Source: Amoebophrya sp. A120
Lineage: Eukaryota; Sar; Dinophyceae; Syndiniales; Amoebophryaceae
DNA length: 64,000 nucleotides
NCBI GenBank assembly: GCA_905178155.1
Contig: CAJINV010000011.1
Location: 307,914-371,913 of the forward strand
Direction: 5' to 3'
A program made the position numbers and the translations under genes. The notes below the pieces were generated by a model. The model did no database searches and was not told the DNA's origin. It worked only from the letters and a program-made list of their open reading frames with translations. Positions 34,016 to 43,858 of the stretch are shown here, one piece after another; position 1 is the stretch's first letter; each line of letters begins with the position of its first letter.

Positions 34016-37000
34016 TCATTCGCCCATGATCTCCACCACAACCTTGCCCTTTGCCCGCCGGCTCTGCACCCGCTTGACCGCGTCCGTGACCCCGTATGAG
34101 AGTGCACGACAACGACTCCCCCCCACCTCGTTTGCATGGCATGCACAGCAATACAAGCGACAACAAGACTGCAGCTTTTGCATGAAAAATAAATTATTTG
34201 CACAGGATTTTATTCAGTGCAGCTGTGGCTTCCGGAACGCCCTGTCATGCAAGCAGTGCCAAGGGGCGGCAACGTGTGGATATGGTGGATTTGCTACCTT
34301 GCATGGCAGACGAGTTGGAGCAGGGGGACGAGTTGTGCACAACTCTCATACACCGTCTGAGGTGAACGGAAAGACGGAGTCGAGGATCGGTTTTATGTCC
34401 GCGTTTTTTTCGAACCAGTCGTGCAGCCACTGCCAGTCTTGCACAGTCGGCGTCGGCAGAAACAGGTCGTAGCCTTCGCGGTTCCACTGCTTCCCAGTGC
34501 CCGTGGACAGCAACGCCCGTACCCAGTCCAGTTTATTCGGCGAGTTCAGGGCGACGTAAAAGTGGCCTTTTTTTAGCAACGGCCGGAAGATTATGCATTG
34601 CAAATGTGTTCTTGCCTGGGTCTGGAAATTTCAGTCTCTAGTACTGAACAAACTGATGTAGCACTATACATACTTCTTCCATATACAGACTGGCCCTCTT
34701 ACGGCAGAACAGCCTGACAAATTTTCCTCACCTCCTTGCGGATCTTTCATTCGCAAAATGCCCGACAAATTTTGCCTCTAGAAGTGCGACAAAAACTACA
34801 GTACTACACTGGCAACCTGTATTCATGCATCACGGATCTAGATTGTCCTTCGAATCTCGCATGACAAATCCAGACCCAGGTCGATTTTTGCGCTGCAAAA
34901 AAATCGGCTCGTAGTCGGTGTCCATGCCGTCGCCTGACGAAACCGTGTCGTAGATGAGATCAAAGCTACCTTCTCCGGTCGTGATGGTGCTTCTTCTACC
35001 GTCTGCTCTTTCTACCGCATTTGCGTTCTTTCCGTCGTTTGTCATGGTTCCCCCCTCATGTTCTTCATCGCGCAGCAGCTGTTGCTGGATCCTGTCTGTG
35101 AGGGAAGCCGAAGCGGGGCCTGCGTTGCCCTCTCCGTCGTAGGGAAATACGAAGTCCGCCTTCAATTGGTCCCTCACGAAGTCCGCGTTCTTCTTGCTAC
35201 ACACTGCGTACTATGCATTGCAAGAGTTGTACTTATTGTCGCACAAGGTTGAGAAATCGCAGCGCAAAAGTAAATGCAAATTGAAATTTCATCTACTTCC
35301 GCCAGAAAAATAAAATTTGTAATGCTGACCCAGAACTAAGCTCTAAGAAACAAGATTTAATATCGTCATGCAGTATACTTGCAATTACTACTCGTAGTTG
35401 TGCGACTGTAATAAAACTTTTGCAATTATGCATAGGTACACGACGGCTCCGACGGATTTTCCCAGTTGCACGGCGGCTGAACCGGTTCCGCCGGAAGCGC
35501 CCAGAATGAGGATTTTGTCCTTCTCCTTCAAGTATGCATTATGCAAAAGTATCGCACCCGCATTGCAATCATGCATTACAAATCTTTTTCTTAAGTTAAA
35601 TCAGCATTACAAATTCTATTCCTTGTCATGCTGTTGGGGAAGAGGAAATTATTTGAAATGCATTTACACGAGTACGATACTTTTGCACAGCATATCAAGG
35701 CAGTCCGATTCGTTCCGTTCTGCGAGGCCGGCGTTTTGGCGAACAATCCGTAGATGCCGGTCATGTACACCACGCCAACACTATCAAAGGGAAAAATCCC
35801 CCCTCCCCATATCGAAACGAAGTTTCTGATGCTGGATTTGCGTACACAAATCAGGTCTGTCTTGCTGGGGAGGACTGCAGGCATATGCCAAGCCTGGGTC
35901 GAGAGGTTTTGACGTAGGGGGACTAGCATGACAGATGTCGGCTGTGTAAGCCCAACAGCATCACAAACCGCCGGCATAATGCGGCGGACTCTCTGGCTTT
36001 GCCTTCTTGCAAGACAGACAGGATTTGTGACCTCAAATCTGCATCACAAATTTTCAGACGAATGCGTTTTCAATATGGGGAGGGGGCATTTTTCCTCTCA
36101 ATAAACACCCGCCGCCTCGGAAAAGGACAGGGTCGCTGGCTTTTTCACCAACCGGGAAGCCTATCAAAAGGAAAAGTCTTCCCTCCCAATATCGAGACGA
36201 AGTTTCTGATGCTGGGTTTCCGTACACAAATGCGCACTGTCTTGCAGTAAGGCATCGCAGCCAGATCCTCAGCCTAGGCAGGGGCGTTTGGGTCTACTTG
36301 ATGTTTAGCATTACAAACGGCTGCCCCCTAGGCCCAACAGCAACATGCCAAATCGCTTCCATAATGGCGCGGAAGCCTCTGCACTTGTCTTCTTGCAAGA
36401 CAGACGTGATTTGTGGTCTCAAAGCAGCAACACAAATTTTCGGAAACATACGTTTTCGATATGGGGAGGGGGGATTTTCCCTTTTGATAAAGCCTTGATT
36501 TTCACAAACTCCGCCCCCGCGTCCATGTTGCCAATGCCCATCACAAAGTCGCCTTTTTTCAGCAAAGGTCTCTGCTGCTGCTGCGTCGAATGTGCAGCTG
36601 GAACAACAGGAGAGGGCGTGGCCATTGCAATGGCTTCATCTTCTCCAACTTCCCCTTTCTCGATATCCACGACCACACCGGCGAAATCCCGTCCCAGTGT
36701 CGGCTGCCGAAACCACCGCCACGCCCAGGTGCGGATCTTGTAGTCGACCGGGTTCAGCCCAAAGGCCTTTACTTGCACCAGTTATGACCCGCTCAGACGT
36801 TACAATCTCAACTGTTACGAATAGAATCTGGAAACCTGTGATGCAATAACTGCATTATCTAGCCAATATTTCATAGGATTGCGCATGACAAGTTGTGGAG
36901 TCCCAAACCCACCTGAAATACGGCAAGATTTGTATTGCAAAAAGCTCAATTCTCTCTGCGTTCCTCATGCTCTTCATGCAACACAAATTGCAGACTCTAT

Positions 37001-37550
37001 TGTAACGCTTGAGATTGTAACGCTTGAGCAGGTCATACCAGTACGTCCGGATTTTTCGCCCCGTTAGGAGATGATCGCCCTGGAGCAAGTGTTGGTTTCG
37101 GTATGACAGTGCATACTTAACTCCCCCTCCCCCCACTTTGTCGTGCAAAATACCGAATGTCGTGCCTCTTGCCCTCAAACACTCTGCGCATGACATAAGT
37201 TTTGGACGCGGCCCAAACAGGACTACAATCCATTTATTCCGGATTTATTGTCATGCAAAAGCTACAAGTGAGTGTGGCATTGCTTCTGTTGCAGGTCATG
37301 CAATACGAATGAGCGGGACTGGGAGTTGTGCACTTTGTCTCATATTCGGAAGCTCCTTGACACAAACCGCATCACTCGCGGACCACACGGCGTATCCTGC
37401 GCAAAAGTTTCGTATTGCAATCATGCATTACAGATCGTTTTCGTAAGGTAGATCACAATTACAAATTTTATTTCTCATGCTGAGGAAATTTGTAATTGTA
37501 ATGCATTTATACGAGTACGATACTTTTGCAGTTCATACGGCGGCGCGCAT
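34016..37550 (-). CDS. MDR-family NAD(P)H quinone oxidoreductase-like enzyme, 415 aa
   Basis: Ten exons: 37550-37538, 37392-37345, 37101-37038, 36782-36490, 36161-36104, 35781-35695, 35532-35435, 35211-34900, 34591-34351, 34094-34016. Exons minus one 5-bp repeat per junction total 1248 bases, 415 codons plus TGA. The N-terminus MRAAVWSASDAV and the GroES-like part with VQVKAFGLNPVDYKIR, PTLGRDFAGVVV and LLKKGDFVMG are classic for zinc-free medium-chain reductases. Next come PATLSFSEAAGV and the Rossmann motif ILILGASGGTGSAAVQ at about residues 184-199, which binds NAD(P)H. The C-terminus ends KGKVVVEIMGE. I see no catalytic zinc ligands in the usual places, which fits the quinone oxidoreductase / RTN4IP1-like branch. 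There is an unusual Ala/Thr/Gln-rich insert before LLKKGDF. The first coding exon is only 13 nt. Nine introners of five families interrupt it, and none of its introns is conventional. Confidence 0.93.
34095..34350. mobile_element. Introner, family 5, in the oxidoreductase gene
   Basis: Ends TATGAGAGTGCACGACAAC and GTTGTGCACAACTCTCATA. Flanking repeat CCCCG/CACCG. Confidence 0.94.
34592..34899. mobile_element. Introner, family 2, diverged, in the oxidoreductase gene
   Basis: Ends TATGCATTGCAAATGTGTTC with internal CCTGGGTCTGG, and CCAGACCCAGG with GATTTTTGCGCTGCAAA. Flanking repeat AAGAT/AAAAT. Confidence 0.92.
35212..35434. mobile_element. Introner, family 1, diverged, in the oxidoreductase gene
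   Basis: Ends TATGCATTGCAAGAGTTGTAC and AAAACTTTTGCAATTATGCATA. Flanking repeat CGTAC/GGTAC. Confidence 0.92.
35533..35694. mobile_element. Introner, family 1, in the oxidoreductase gene
   Basis: Ends TATGCATTATGCAAAAGTATC and GATACTTTTGCACAGCATA. Perfect flanking repeat TCAAG. It sits just before the Rossmann motif. Confidence 0.96.
35782..36103. mobile_element. Introner, family 3, in the oxidoreductase gene
   Basis: Ends TATCAAAGGGAAAAATCCCC with CCTCCCCATATCG, and CAATATGGGGAGGG with CCTCTCAATA. Perfect flanking repeat AACAC. Confidence 0.96.
36162..36489. mobile_element. Introner, family 3, in the oxidoreductase gene
   Basis: Ends TATCAAAAGGAAAAGTCTTC and GGGATTTTCCCTTTTGATA. Perfect flanking repeat AAGCC. 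Only 58 bp of exon separates it from the other family 3 copy. Confidence 0.96.
36783..37037. mobile_element. Introner, family 6, single copy in window
   Basis: Ends TATGACCCGCTCAGACGTTA and TAACGCTTGAGCAGGTCATA, with CAATCTCAA/TTGAGATTG inside. Perfect flanking repeat CCAGT. Confidence 0.95.
37102..37344. mobile_element. Introner, family 5, in the oxidoreductase gene
   Basis: Ends TATGACAGTGCATACTTAAC and GTTGTGCACTTTGTCTCATA. Perfect flanking repeat TTCGG. Confidence 0.95.
37393..37537. mobile_element. Introner, family 1, 13 nt after the start codon
   Basis: Ends TATCCTGCGCAAAAGTTTCG and CGATACTTTTGCAGTTCATA. Perfect flanking repeat CGGCG. The exon on its 5' side is only ATG plus 10 bases. 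Confidence 0.96.
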
Positions 37551-38349
37551 CATGATTTTTTGGAGCTATAATTTAGTGTTGAAACAGCATTAGAAATCGA
37601 TGAACAGTCCAACTTTACAACGATTACAGAAAATTCACAAGCTAGTACACGGCTCGACAGTTTTGCGTTAAAGAAACGTACGACAAGCAGGATTTTCCTC
37701 GTCGGGAAGGTCGATGCTTATCGATAACGAGAAGATCGTCGTGCTCGGCGAAGGTGATCCACTACTGTACTTGATCCTGCAGGTACTGAGATGAACACCA
37801 CGACGCGAGCATAAATGTCACTTCGATGAAGACACGAATCATCGTGAGAAGTGCGGCCATGTTTTTTATTTTGCGTACGTGTATGTACTATTTGTTGCGT
37901 ATTTTTCCAGCAGCTTCTCTATACGTATTTCGTTAAAATGGGTGGGGGTGGCACAGGAGGCGCCGCAATGTTTATTGGTGCCGCAGAGTGGTCTCATATT
38001 CTTTGTTTTCATTTTTCTTGACCTCCTTGCGCAGCTGTTTCTTGTCCTCGCAGTAAGCAATAGCAGAAGGTTGTCGCATTTTGGTGTTTCTGAATATCCT
38101 TTATTATCTAGGTCTATCATACATAATCATACGTGATGTTTGTAGCGTGAGTGTGAATCATACATAGTCACGCAACTGTTGTTCATAGTGTTTTTTTTTT
38201 TCTACTGCGCGAACCTTCTTTGCGCATGTCCGCTCACGCTGGCTGCTCATTCTTCTAAACCAGGCTTGCTGTATTCTTGTCAACATTTCCACTGGTATTT
38301 GTTAGTATTGGCATTCCTTGTATAAGTCCAGAAGCAAGCAGGGCGGGGC
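37551..38349. other. Intergenic, AT-rich
   Basis: 5' flank of the oxidoreductase gene. Open frames on either strand (37866-38136) are short and have no recognisable domain. No element seen. Confidence 0.4.
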
Positions 38350-38810
38350 TCAAAGTCGTCGCGGCCGGCGAAACTTGCGAAGGACTGGAGGATCTTGCGT
38401 TGAGCTCGAGGCGCCACTGGTGCTACTGGCAGCGCTGGAGAAGCCCGAATCGGAATCCCAAGCCGGTGGCAGAAGAAATAAAGCGGGTCCGTCCTCGGAA
38501 GAAGGCGAGGACGGACGTGGGAGCAATCCGGTAGCAGGGCTAGAGAGACCGCTTCTAACGCCGCCTCCTACTTCAACTTCTTCGCGCCCCTCGTGGTATG
38601 TAGCTGCTACGCCGCCGATCGTGGCAAACGGACTCAAGTTTCCATCATGGCCAAGAGTCGTATACGTGCTTGCTTCCGTCTCTGGCGAAGTCGACGACGG
38701 CACTGGATCCAGGCAGCTTGGTCTGATCAAGCCTCCGGGGTCTGGGCAGCGGTCTACCCTACACAGCGGCGTCCCCGTAGGGAGTGGAGGCTGCTCGTTG
38801 GTGGGGGGGG
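38350..38810 (-). CDS. Possible Ser/Pro-rich exon, hypothetical
   Basis: A minus-strand open frame ending at 38350 includes CPDPGGLIRPSCLDPVPSST and a Ser-rich tail. The plus strand is open over the same region for 180 codons (38318-38860). The minus reading is favoured by the strand of the neighbours and the composition, not by any domain. A G-run near 38806 makes its 5' end unreliable. Confidence 0.3.
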
Positions 38811-39032
38811 GGGGGTCCCGCGCCCGCTTCCGCTTTGAAAAGTCAAAGTGTGAAAGTTAATGCGTTTCCTATTTAAAAATCGCGCATAGCGAAAAACTTG
38901 CATGAAGACAGAAACTGGTTAGAGTTTGCGATGGAAATCCATTTAAATGTCTCTCCGCTCATGCGAAACAAAAAAAAACAACGTTCGTGCCAGAAATAGA
39001 AATGCCGAGAAATCACTTTTATAAACAAAAAA

Positions 39033-39929
39033 CTACATACCAGCAGATTGAGAAATGGAACTGGCCGAGACCGACAACGGAAAAGGAAACCGCCCGCGCT
39101 GCCGTTCTTGGCGGCGGGGGAGTGCCTGCCGCGAGAGTGCCTCGCTGAAGCCCGGCTTCTCGTCTTGGTCGGTCGTGTCGCTCAATGAAATGCGCACGGC
39201 AGCCGGACTCTGATGCTGATGGCTTTGCGAAGTTTTTGCGCCTGCTTCGGAACTACGGGAAGCAAGGAACCGCTCATGCCGCCCTCCGTGACGACGTCGA
39301 CCTCGACGTGGACGCACCTCGATGCTGCCAGAGTGACCCGCATTGTTCCACTCGGCGCTGCTTTTCCAAAGCGTGCCCGTGGCGCCGCGCAGCGACGTCT
39401 CCGCCCTCTTCGAGGTCAACATCTCTCCGCCGGAGGTTGTGTAGCTGGACGCCTGGTCTTTGTGCGATACACTCTGGGGATGCTGTCCATCTATCGCAGC
39501 CGCCCGGGGGGCAGTCGGACTGCTCCCCGCAAAGGTAGCGGCTGCGCAGTTTGTTCGGCTTGTTGTTCCTGACTGCAGATGTTGGCATGCCGGGCCTCGC
39601 CGTGATCGTGGCTGGTATTGACAACTCTGGCTGGTGCGCCAGGGCAGTGCTGACGAGAGCGACACTGACGAACAAGACGAGTAGGCATAATACGGAAAAT
39701 CGATCCCCGTCCATGCGGACTCGTGCTCTTCGTGGATGGTTAACATGGTGGCGCGAGAAGCGCCAACGTGACAGGAGGAGGAGACAAGAAATAAAAACAC
39801 CGCGAGCAGAATAGGACCGCCCAGAAGTGGCCCTGATCCTCTACGCCCGCGCTCCACCTTCTCTGCGTGACGCGGAGGACCCACTGTACGGCAGAAGTGC
39901 GAGGCGCGGGCTCGGATGCGGAACGACAT
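39033..39929 (-). CDS. Putative secreted or membrane-anchored protein; two competing frames
   Basis: The longer frame has ATG at 39929, 298 codons, and a hydrophobic segment PILLAVFLFLVSSSCHVGAS at about residues 39-58 followed by a Ser/Arg/Gln-rich tail. A second frame on the same strand (39714-39274, 146 codons) starts with ATG and a textbook signal peptide (MDGDRFSVLCLLVLFVSVAL), then a Cys-rich piece YLCGEQSDCPPGGCDRW. Only one is likely to be real unless they are alternative exons. Both point to the secretory pathway. No family recognised. Confidence 0.4.
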   Translation of the reverse strand: MSFRIRARASHFCRTVGPPRHAEKVERGRRGSGPLLGGPILLAVFLFLVSSSCHVGASRATMLTIHEEHESAWTGIDFPYYAYSSCSSVSLSSALPWRTSQSCQYQPRSRRGPACQHLQSGTTSRTNCAAATFAGSSPTAPRAAAIDGQHPQSVSHKDQASSYTTSGGEMLTSKRAETSLRGATGTLWKSSAEWNNAGHSGSIEVRPRRGRRRHGGRHERFLASRSSEAGAKTSQSHQHQSPAAVRISLSDTTDQDEKPGFSEALSRQALPRRQERQRGRFPFPLSVSASSISQSAGM

Positions 39930-41910
39930 ATCGAATAGCTTTGATTTGACTTCTTAGAAGGGTAGTGCTTGTGACGCTTTTATAAGTATGAGTTATCCAT
40001 CGTTTACAACAAATGAGGGTAGTGCTTGTAAAGCTGTTCGCAATATCTTTTCCCTATACTTTCTGTCTTGGTAATGGTGGTCCTCGTGACTGGGCACTAC
40101 CTACATCTTGGTCTAGGTTTTGCCTCTAGGTTTTTTTGGGATTGAGATAAAGAGCACCACTCAGATCAAAAGAATAGATCGATGCGCTTGATTTCTTGTG
40201 CTGTATGTGTATTCAGTATTATCGTATAGGTAATTGCCATCTCCTACTTTGGATTTTTTTGCGTGCTCGCTTTTCTCGAGTTGTGCCGATCGATGTATAA
40301 AAAAACAAACGGCGCAAAATATTTATAAACACGGAAAGAAAAAGATCGCTTCAAACTACAACTTTGATCGATGCTATGCGCAAGACAGGAGGACCTTGGA
40401 GTTCGAGAACAAGCTCACGTCAAAAATGGGAACAACGACAAATTAATATGTTCAACAGAGCCAAAAAAATCTTTTCCCATTCATCTTTTGCTTTTATTTT
40501 TCAAGTTTTTTTGTAACGTTTTTTTAGTTTATTTCTGACGACCTGGTGTTCCTCTTCATCAAGATGAGAAGTTGTTCGTATGGGTATGTCATTGCATTCA
40601 TATGGCCGCGACAAATCAATTTTCGCTGTGTTGATGTCGGTCGCAGAGCTGCCAGGGTGTAGCGGGTTAATGACTTCAAAAAAATCTCTTGATTACTAGA
40701 ATGAAGGCCACTCCGCAAAAGCTTGGCAGTACTTCTATGCTGAGATCAATACAAAGTCCCGGAGTGCGTCGAGAAAACATAAAGAGAGAGTGCGAGAGAG
40801 CTACCTATATAGATCAACTAGGCAGGACAATATACGACGAACATCACACAGAGGAGCGCTGGTCTTGCTCCCGTCCAACTGCTAGCGTGAGCCTCTCCGC
40901 CCACCTCGCAGCGCCTTCAGAAATGGCCCGGCTGACTACTCTCGGGTCGGATGCTGCGCGCGGATGCTGCTTGTGTTCTTGTTGCCCTAGCCGAAGTGCT
41001 GTTTTCAGGTAGTACAAGCCTGGTAGAGGACGACGATCTAGGCCGAAGACTAGAACGCCCCCTAGCTACTGCGAGGCTTTTAGTAGTCAGTTTGCGTCAA
41101 GGCCGGCCGGAAGACACTGGGATAGTTTACCTGTCGCCTTGTAGCCCGAGTATTGTTCGAACCAACTTTAATATGGAAAAGATCTAAGTCTTTCAATCTT
41201 TGGAATTCAAATGCTGTTGGTCCTATGAAGAAGAACGAAAGAAGTAAAAGTGATGGATAAGTTTGAATTTGGTATACGTGCTTAATTTTTTTTTCCCGCT
41301 ACTACGTTGCTATTTGACTAGGACTAGCCCCTATTTCAACAAAGACGTTGCTATTCTTGAGTAGACTTCAACAGTTGCACACAGAAACCCTCTCTATTAA
41401 TGACCTTTTCTATTTGAAATATGCGCAGCTTTGAACGAAAAAAGTAAAAAAAAGTTGTCTGGTCGTTACAACTGGTTGCGACAATTGGTCCACCATGATC
41501 TATGTTTGTGCACCCAGATGATAGTACATTAGCTTACTCTCGGTCGTCATTTTGTTGCTTCAGAAAAAGATGGAACGTAAATGACAACAAAAATATATCC
41601 AAAAAATAAGCCTATCGATGCTAGTGGTGCTAGCTTTGTAAATACTACATGTAGATATTCTTTATCTGATACAATACATGGATAATTGCGCATCTACATA
41701 TAATTTTTTCGCCTCAGCGCTATACCGCTGATGACTTTCCGCAAAAATCTAGAAAATAAATCCAGCCTCCTCTATATCATAATCCGCCCCGAGGTTTGGA
41801 AATCATCAGTAAGTATTGCGCACACGGTCGCCCAGTAGGGGACAAAAAACATTTTTTTTTACATTTTGTGAATTATTATGCTTGCATGTAGGACAACGAC
41901 AACATCTGTT
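39930..41910. other. AT-rich gene-poor region, about 2 kb
   Basis: Many A and T runs and frequent stops in all frames. Open stretches (such as 40689-41012) show no domain or splice context. No introner or tandem repeat found. Possibly intergenic or regulatory DNA. Confidence 0.5.
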
Positions 41911-42171
41911 TCAACAAGCAAAAGTAGATGAGAGCCTACCAGTCGCAGTAACCTGAACTTTTGTCCACCACCTTTGGCTCGCGGTTGTTGTTGTTGTTCC
42001 CGTTCCCGTACCGGCTACTATTGGGGAGGACCCTGTTGTAGGAGGAGGATCCAGCAGGTCCGCCACTTTTGTTGTCGTCTCGATCTTTTTCCGGCGTTTC
42101 ATCCCACGCCCTCGCCCACCACTCGTCGTCTGTCTTTTGATACTTCTTGGGCTGGTATCAAAGGTGCACAA
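41911..42171 (-). CDS. Possible exon, hypothetical
   Basis: Minus-strand open frame with RGRGMKRRKKIETTTKVADLL, then a Thr/Gly-rich stretch. GTAGGC occurs before its end and could be a donor. There is no start codon, so it would need an upstream exon, which the repeat array next door makes doubtful. Confidence 0.22.
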   Translation of the reverse strand: MCTFDTSPRSIKRQTTSGGRGRGMKRRKKIETTTKVADLLDPPPTTGSSPIVAGTGTGTTTTTASQRWWTKVQVTATGRLSSTFAC

Positions 42172-42242
42172 GAACTACTCTCCCTTCCGCTCATCGTGTG
42201 ATGTCATGCCAAATATCAAATCCACTTCTCACTCTTAGGGTC

Positions 42243-42288
42243 TGGTCGCATGACAAGTTCTCTGTTCCTCGAGTTGTAGAGAAAAAAA
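42243..42288. repeat. 46-bp direct repeat, left copy
   Basis: Begins TGGTCGCATGACAAGTTCTC and ends GTTGTAGAGAAAAAAA. An identical copy lies at 43675-43720. Confidence 0.95.
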
Positions 42289-42445
42289 TGAAGGCCCTAA
42301 AATATCCACCTTTTCGCCCATCTTTGAAATTTTGGCCAGTTGATTGCTCGGCGCCCTCACCTATCATCGCGTAGCGCCTCTTCGATGGCGGCTGCGCGTC
42401 CGCCTTTGCAAACGCGCTAAGCAGGGCTGTTCTATTTCTGCCCCG

Positions 42446-42472
42446 AGGCCCGGGGCAGAAACGCAAGCCAAC
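42446..42472. repeat. Short perfect hairpin
   Basis: TTTCTGCCCCG, a short loop, then CGGGGCAGAAA, inside the segment bounded by the 46-bp repeats. Confidence 0.8.
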
Positions 42473-42579
42473 CACCCCAAAGAGAAAAGCCACCCAAACG
42501 AGCCCCCCAATCATATGAGGCCATGGAGCCTGAGCGCACCTCTGCTTGCGCAGGTAGGGAAAGGCACCGGTGGTTCTTG

Positions 42580-43640
42580 AGATTTGAAAAGATGCCCTTT
42601 CAGCATCTTTTCACATCTGAAGCGCGTGGCCTTTGGCCTGCAAAATTTGAAAAGATGCTGAAGGAGCATCTTTGCCATAACGAAGCCACAAGAGACCCGA
42701 GCAGTTTACTCTTCTGTGGTTTCCAGGATTTGAAAAGATGCTGAAGGAACATCTTTTCGAATTTCAAAAGGCGCAAAAGAGGCGGGTCGCCTGCTCTTCT
42801 GTGCTTTTCAAAATTTGAAAAGATGCTCTAGGAGCATCTTCTCAATTTTTGAAGCCGCAGAAAGCGGGGTCGGCTTACTCGTCTGTGGTTTTCAAAATTC
42901 GAAAAGATGCTAAAGGAGCATCCTTTCAATCTTCGAAGCCGCAGAAGAGCCGATCCGTTTTCTGTCCTGAGGTTGCCAAGATTCGAAAAGGTGCTGAAGG
43001 AGCATCTTTTCAAATTTTACATGCCGCAGACGAGGAGGGCAGCTGGCTGTTCTGTGGCTTTCAGGATTTGAAAAGATGCCGAAGGAGCATCTTTTCAAAT
43101 TTGAGAAACCACGCAAAGGGAGGTCAGCTCAGTCTTCTGTGGCTTCCAAAATTTGAAAAGATGCTACCAGCGCATCTTTTCAAATTTCGACAGCCGCGGA
43201 AAGGGTGGGCAGCCTACTCTTCTGCGTGGCTTTCAAAATTCGCAAACTTGCTGAGGGGGCATCTTCGCAATCTTCGGAGCCACAAAAGAGGCAAGCAAAC
43301 AGGTGTCGCCAGAGGCACGGCTTTGCTTACCATCTGGCGACCCGCCAGCTGGAGCGCAAGTCAAAGCCTTGGACTTTTGTCAGCAATTCTCTGTCTGGGC
43401 GCACCAAGGAGGGTTCCCAAATAGGTTCATCAAAATCCACCATACCATGCGGAATAGCTTAAGTTAATAGCCTCTTGGGAGACCTCATCAAAGAGGTTGC
43501 CAAGGAGGTTGTCAAATTTTGAAAAGATGCTGAAGGAAACATCTTTTCAAAATTTGGAAAGTGAGAAGCCACTTATCAAAATTTGAAAAGATGCAGAAAG
43601 AGCATCTTTTCAAAATTTGATAGCTTTCAAAGTTGAAAAG
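42580..43640. repeat. Array of about 84-bp repeats, each with a hairpin
   Basis: About eight units from 42580 to about 43300, each containing AATTTGAAAAGATGCT, a short spacer and AGCATCTTTTCAAATT, which forms a stem of about 16 bp. The hairpin is followed by a variable linker with TCTTCTGTGGCTTTC. Further hairpins of the same sequence, without the linker, lie at about 43515-43640. Stem changes are often matched on both arms. There are no open frames of note. It is bounded by the 46-bp direct repeats. Confidence 0.92.
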
Positions 43641-43674
43641 ATGAGCACTTTGCGTGATGACGATGTTGATAGAT

Positions 43675-43720
43675 TGGTCGCATGACAAGTTCTCTGTTCC
43701 TCGAGTTGTAGAGAAAAAAA
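43675..43720. repeat. 46-bp direct repeat, right copy
   Basis: Identical to 42243-42288, in the same orientation. Together they bracket about 1.48 kb containing the hairpin array. It lies in the 3' flank of the giant gene. Confidence 0.95.
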
Positions 43721-43858
43721 CAGTGCTAGAATTGTTGTCCTTGTTCGGTGGATTTTACATGCGGGAGATGACCCACTTCTGTGCCACTAAAACAACTTGT
43801 GTGGCTTCTAATAAATATGCGTTTGTTCAAATGAAGTTGAAGGGGAGGTTCAGCACAA

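Noticed and set aside
34954-35252. Plus-strand open frames over the oxidoreductase gene
   Set aside because: Antisense shadows of a well-supported enzyme.
40689-41187. Short plus-strand frames in the AT-rich region
   Set aside because: No domain, no splice context, and composition like random sequence.
42580-43300. CRISPR-like repeat and spacer array
   Set aside because: The units are palindromic, diverge from each other and have related linkers rather than unique spacers. The genome is eukaryotic.
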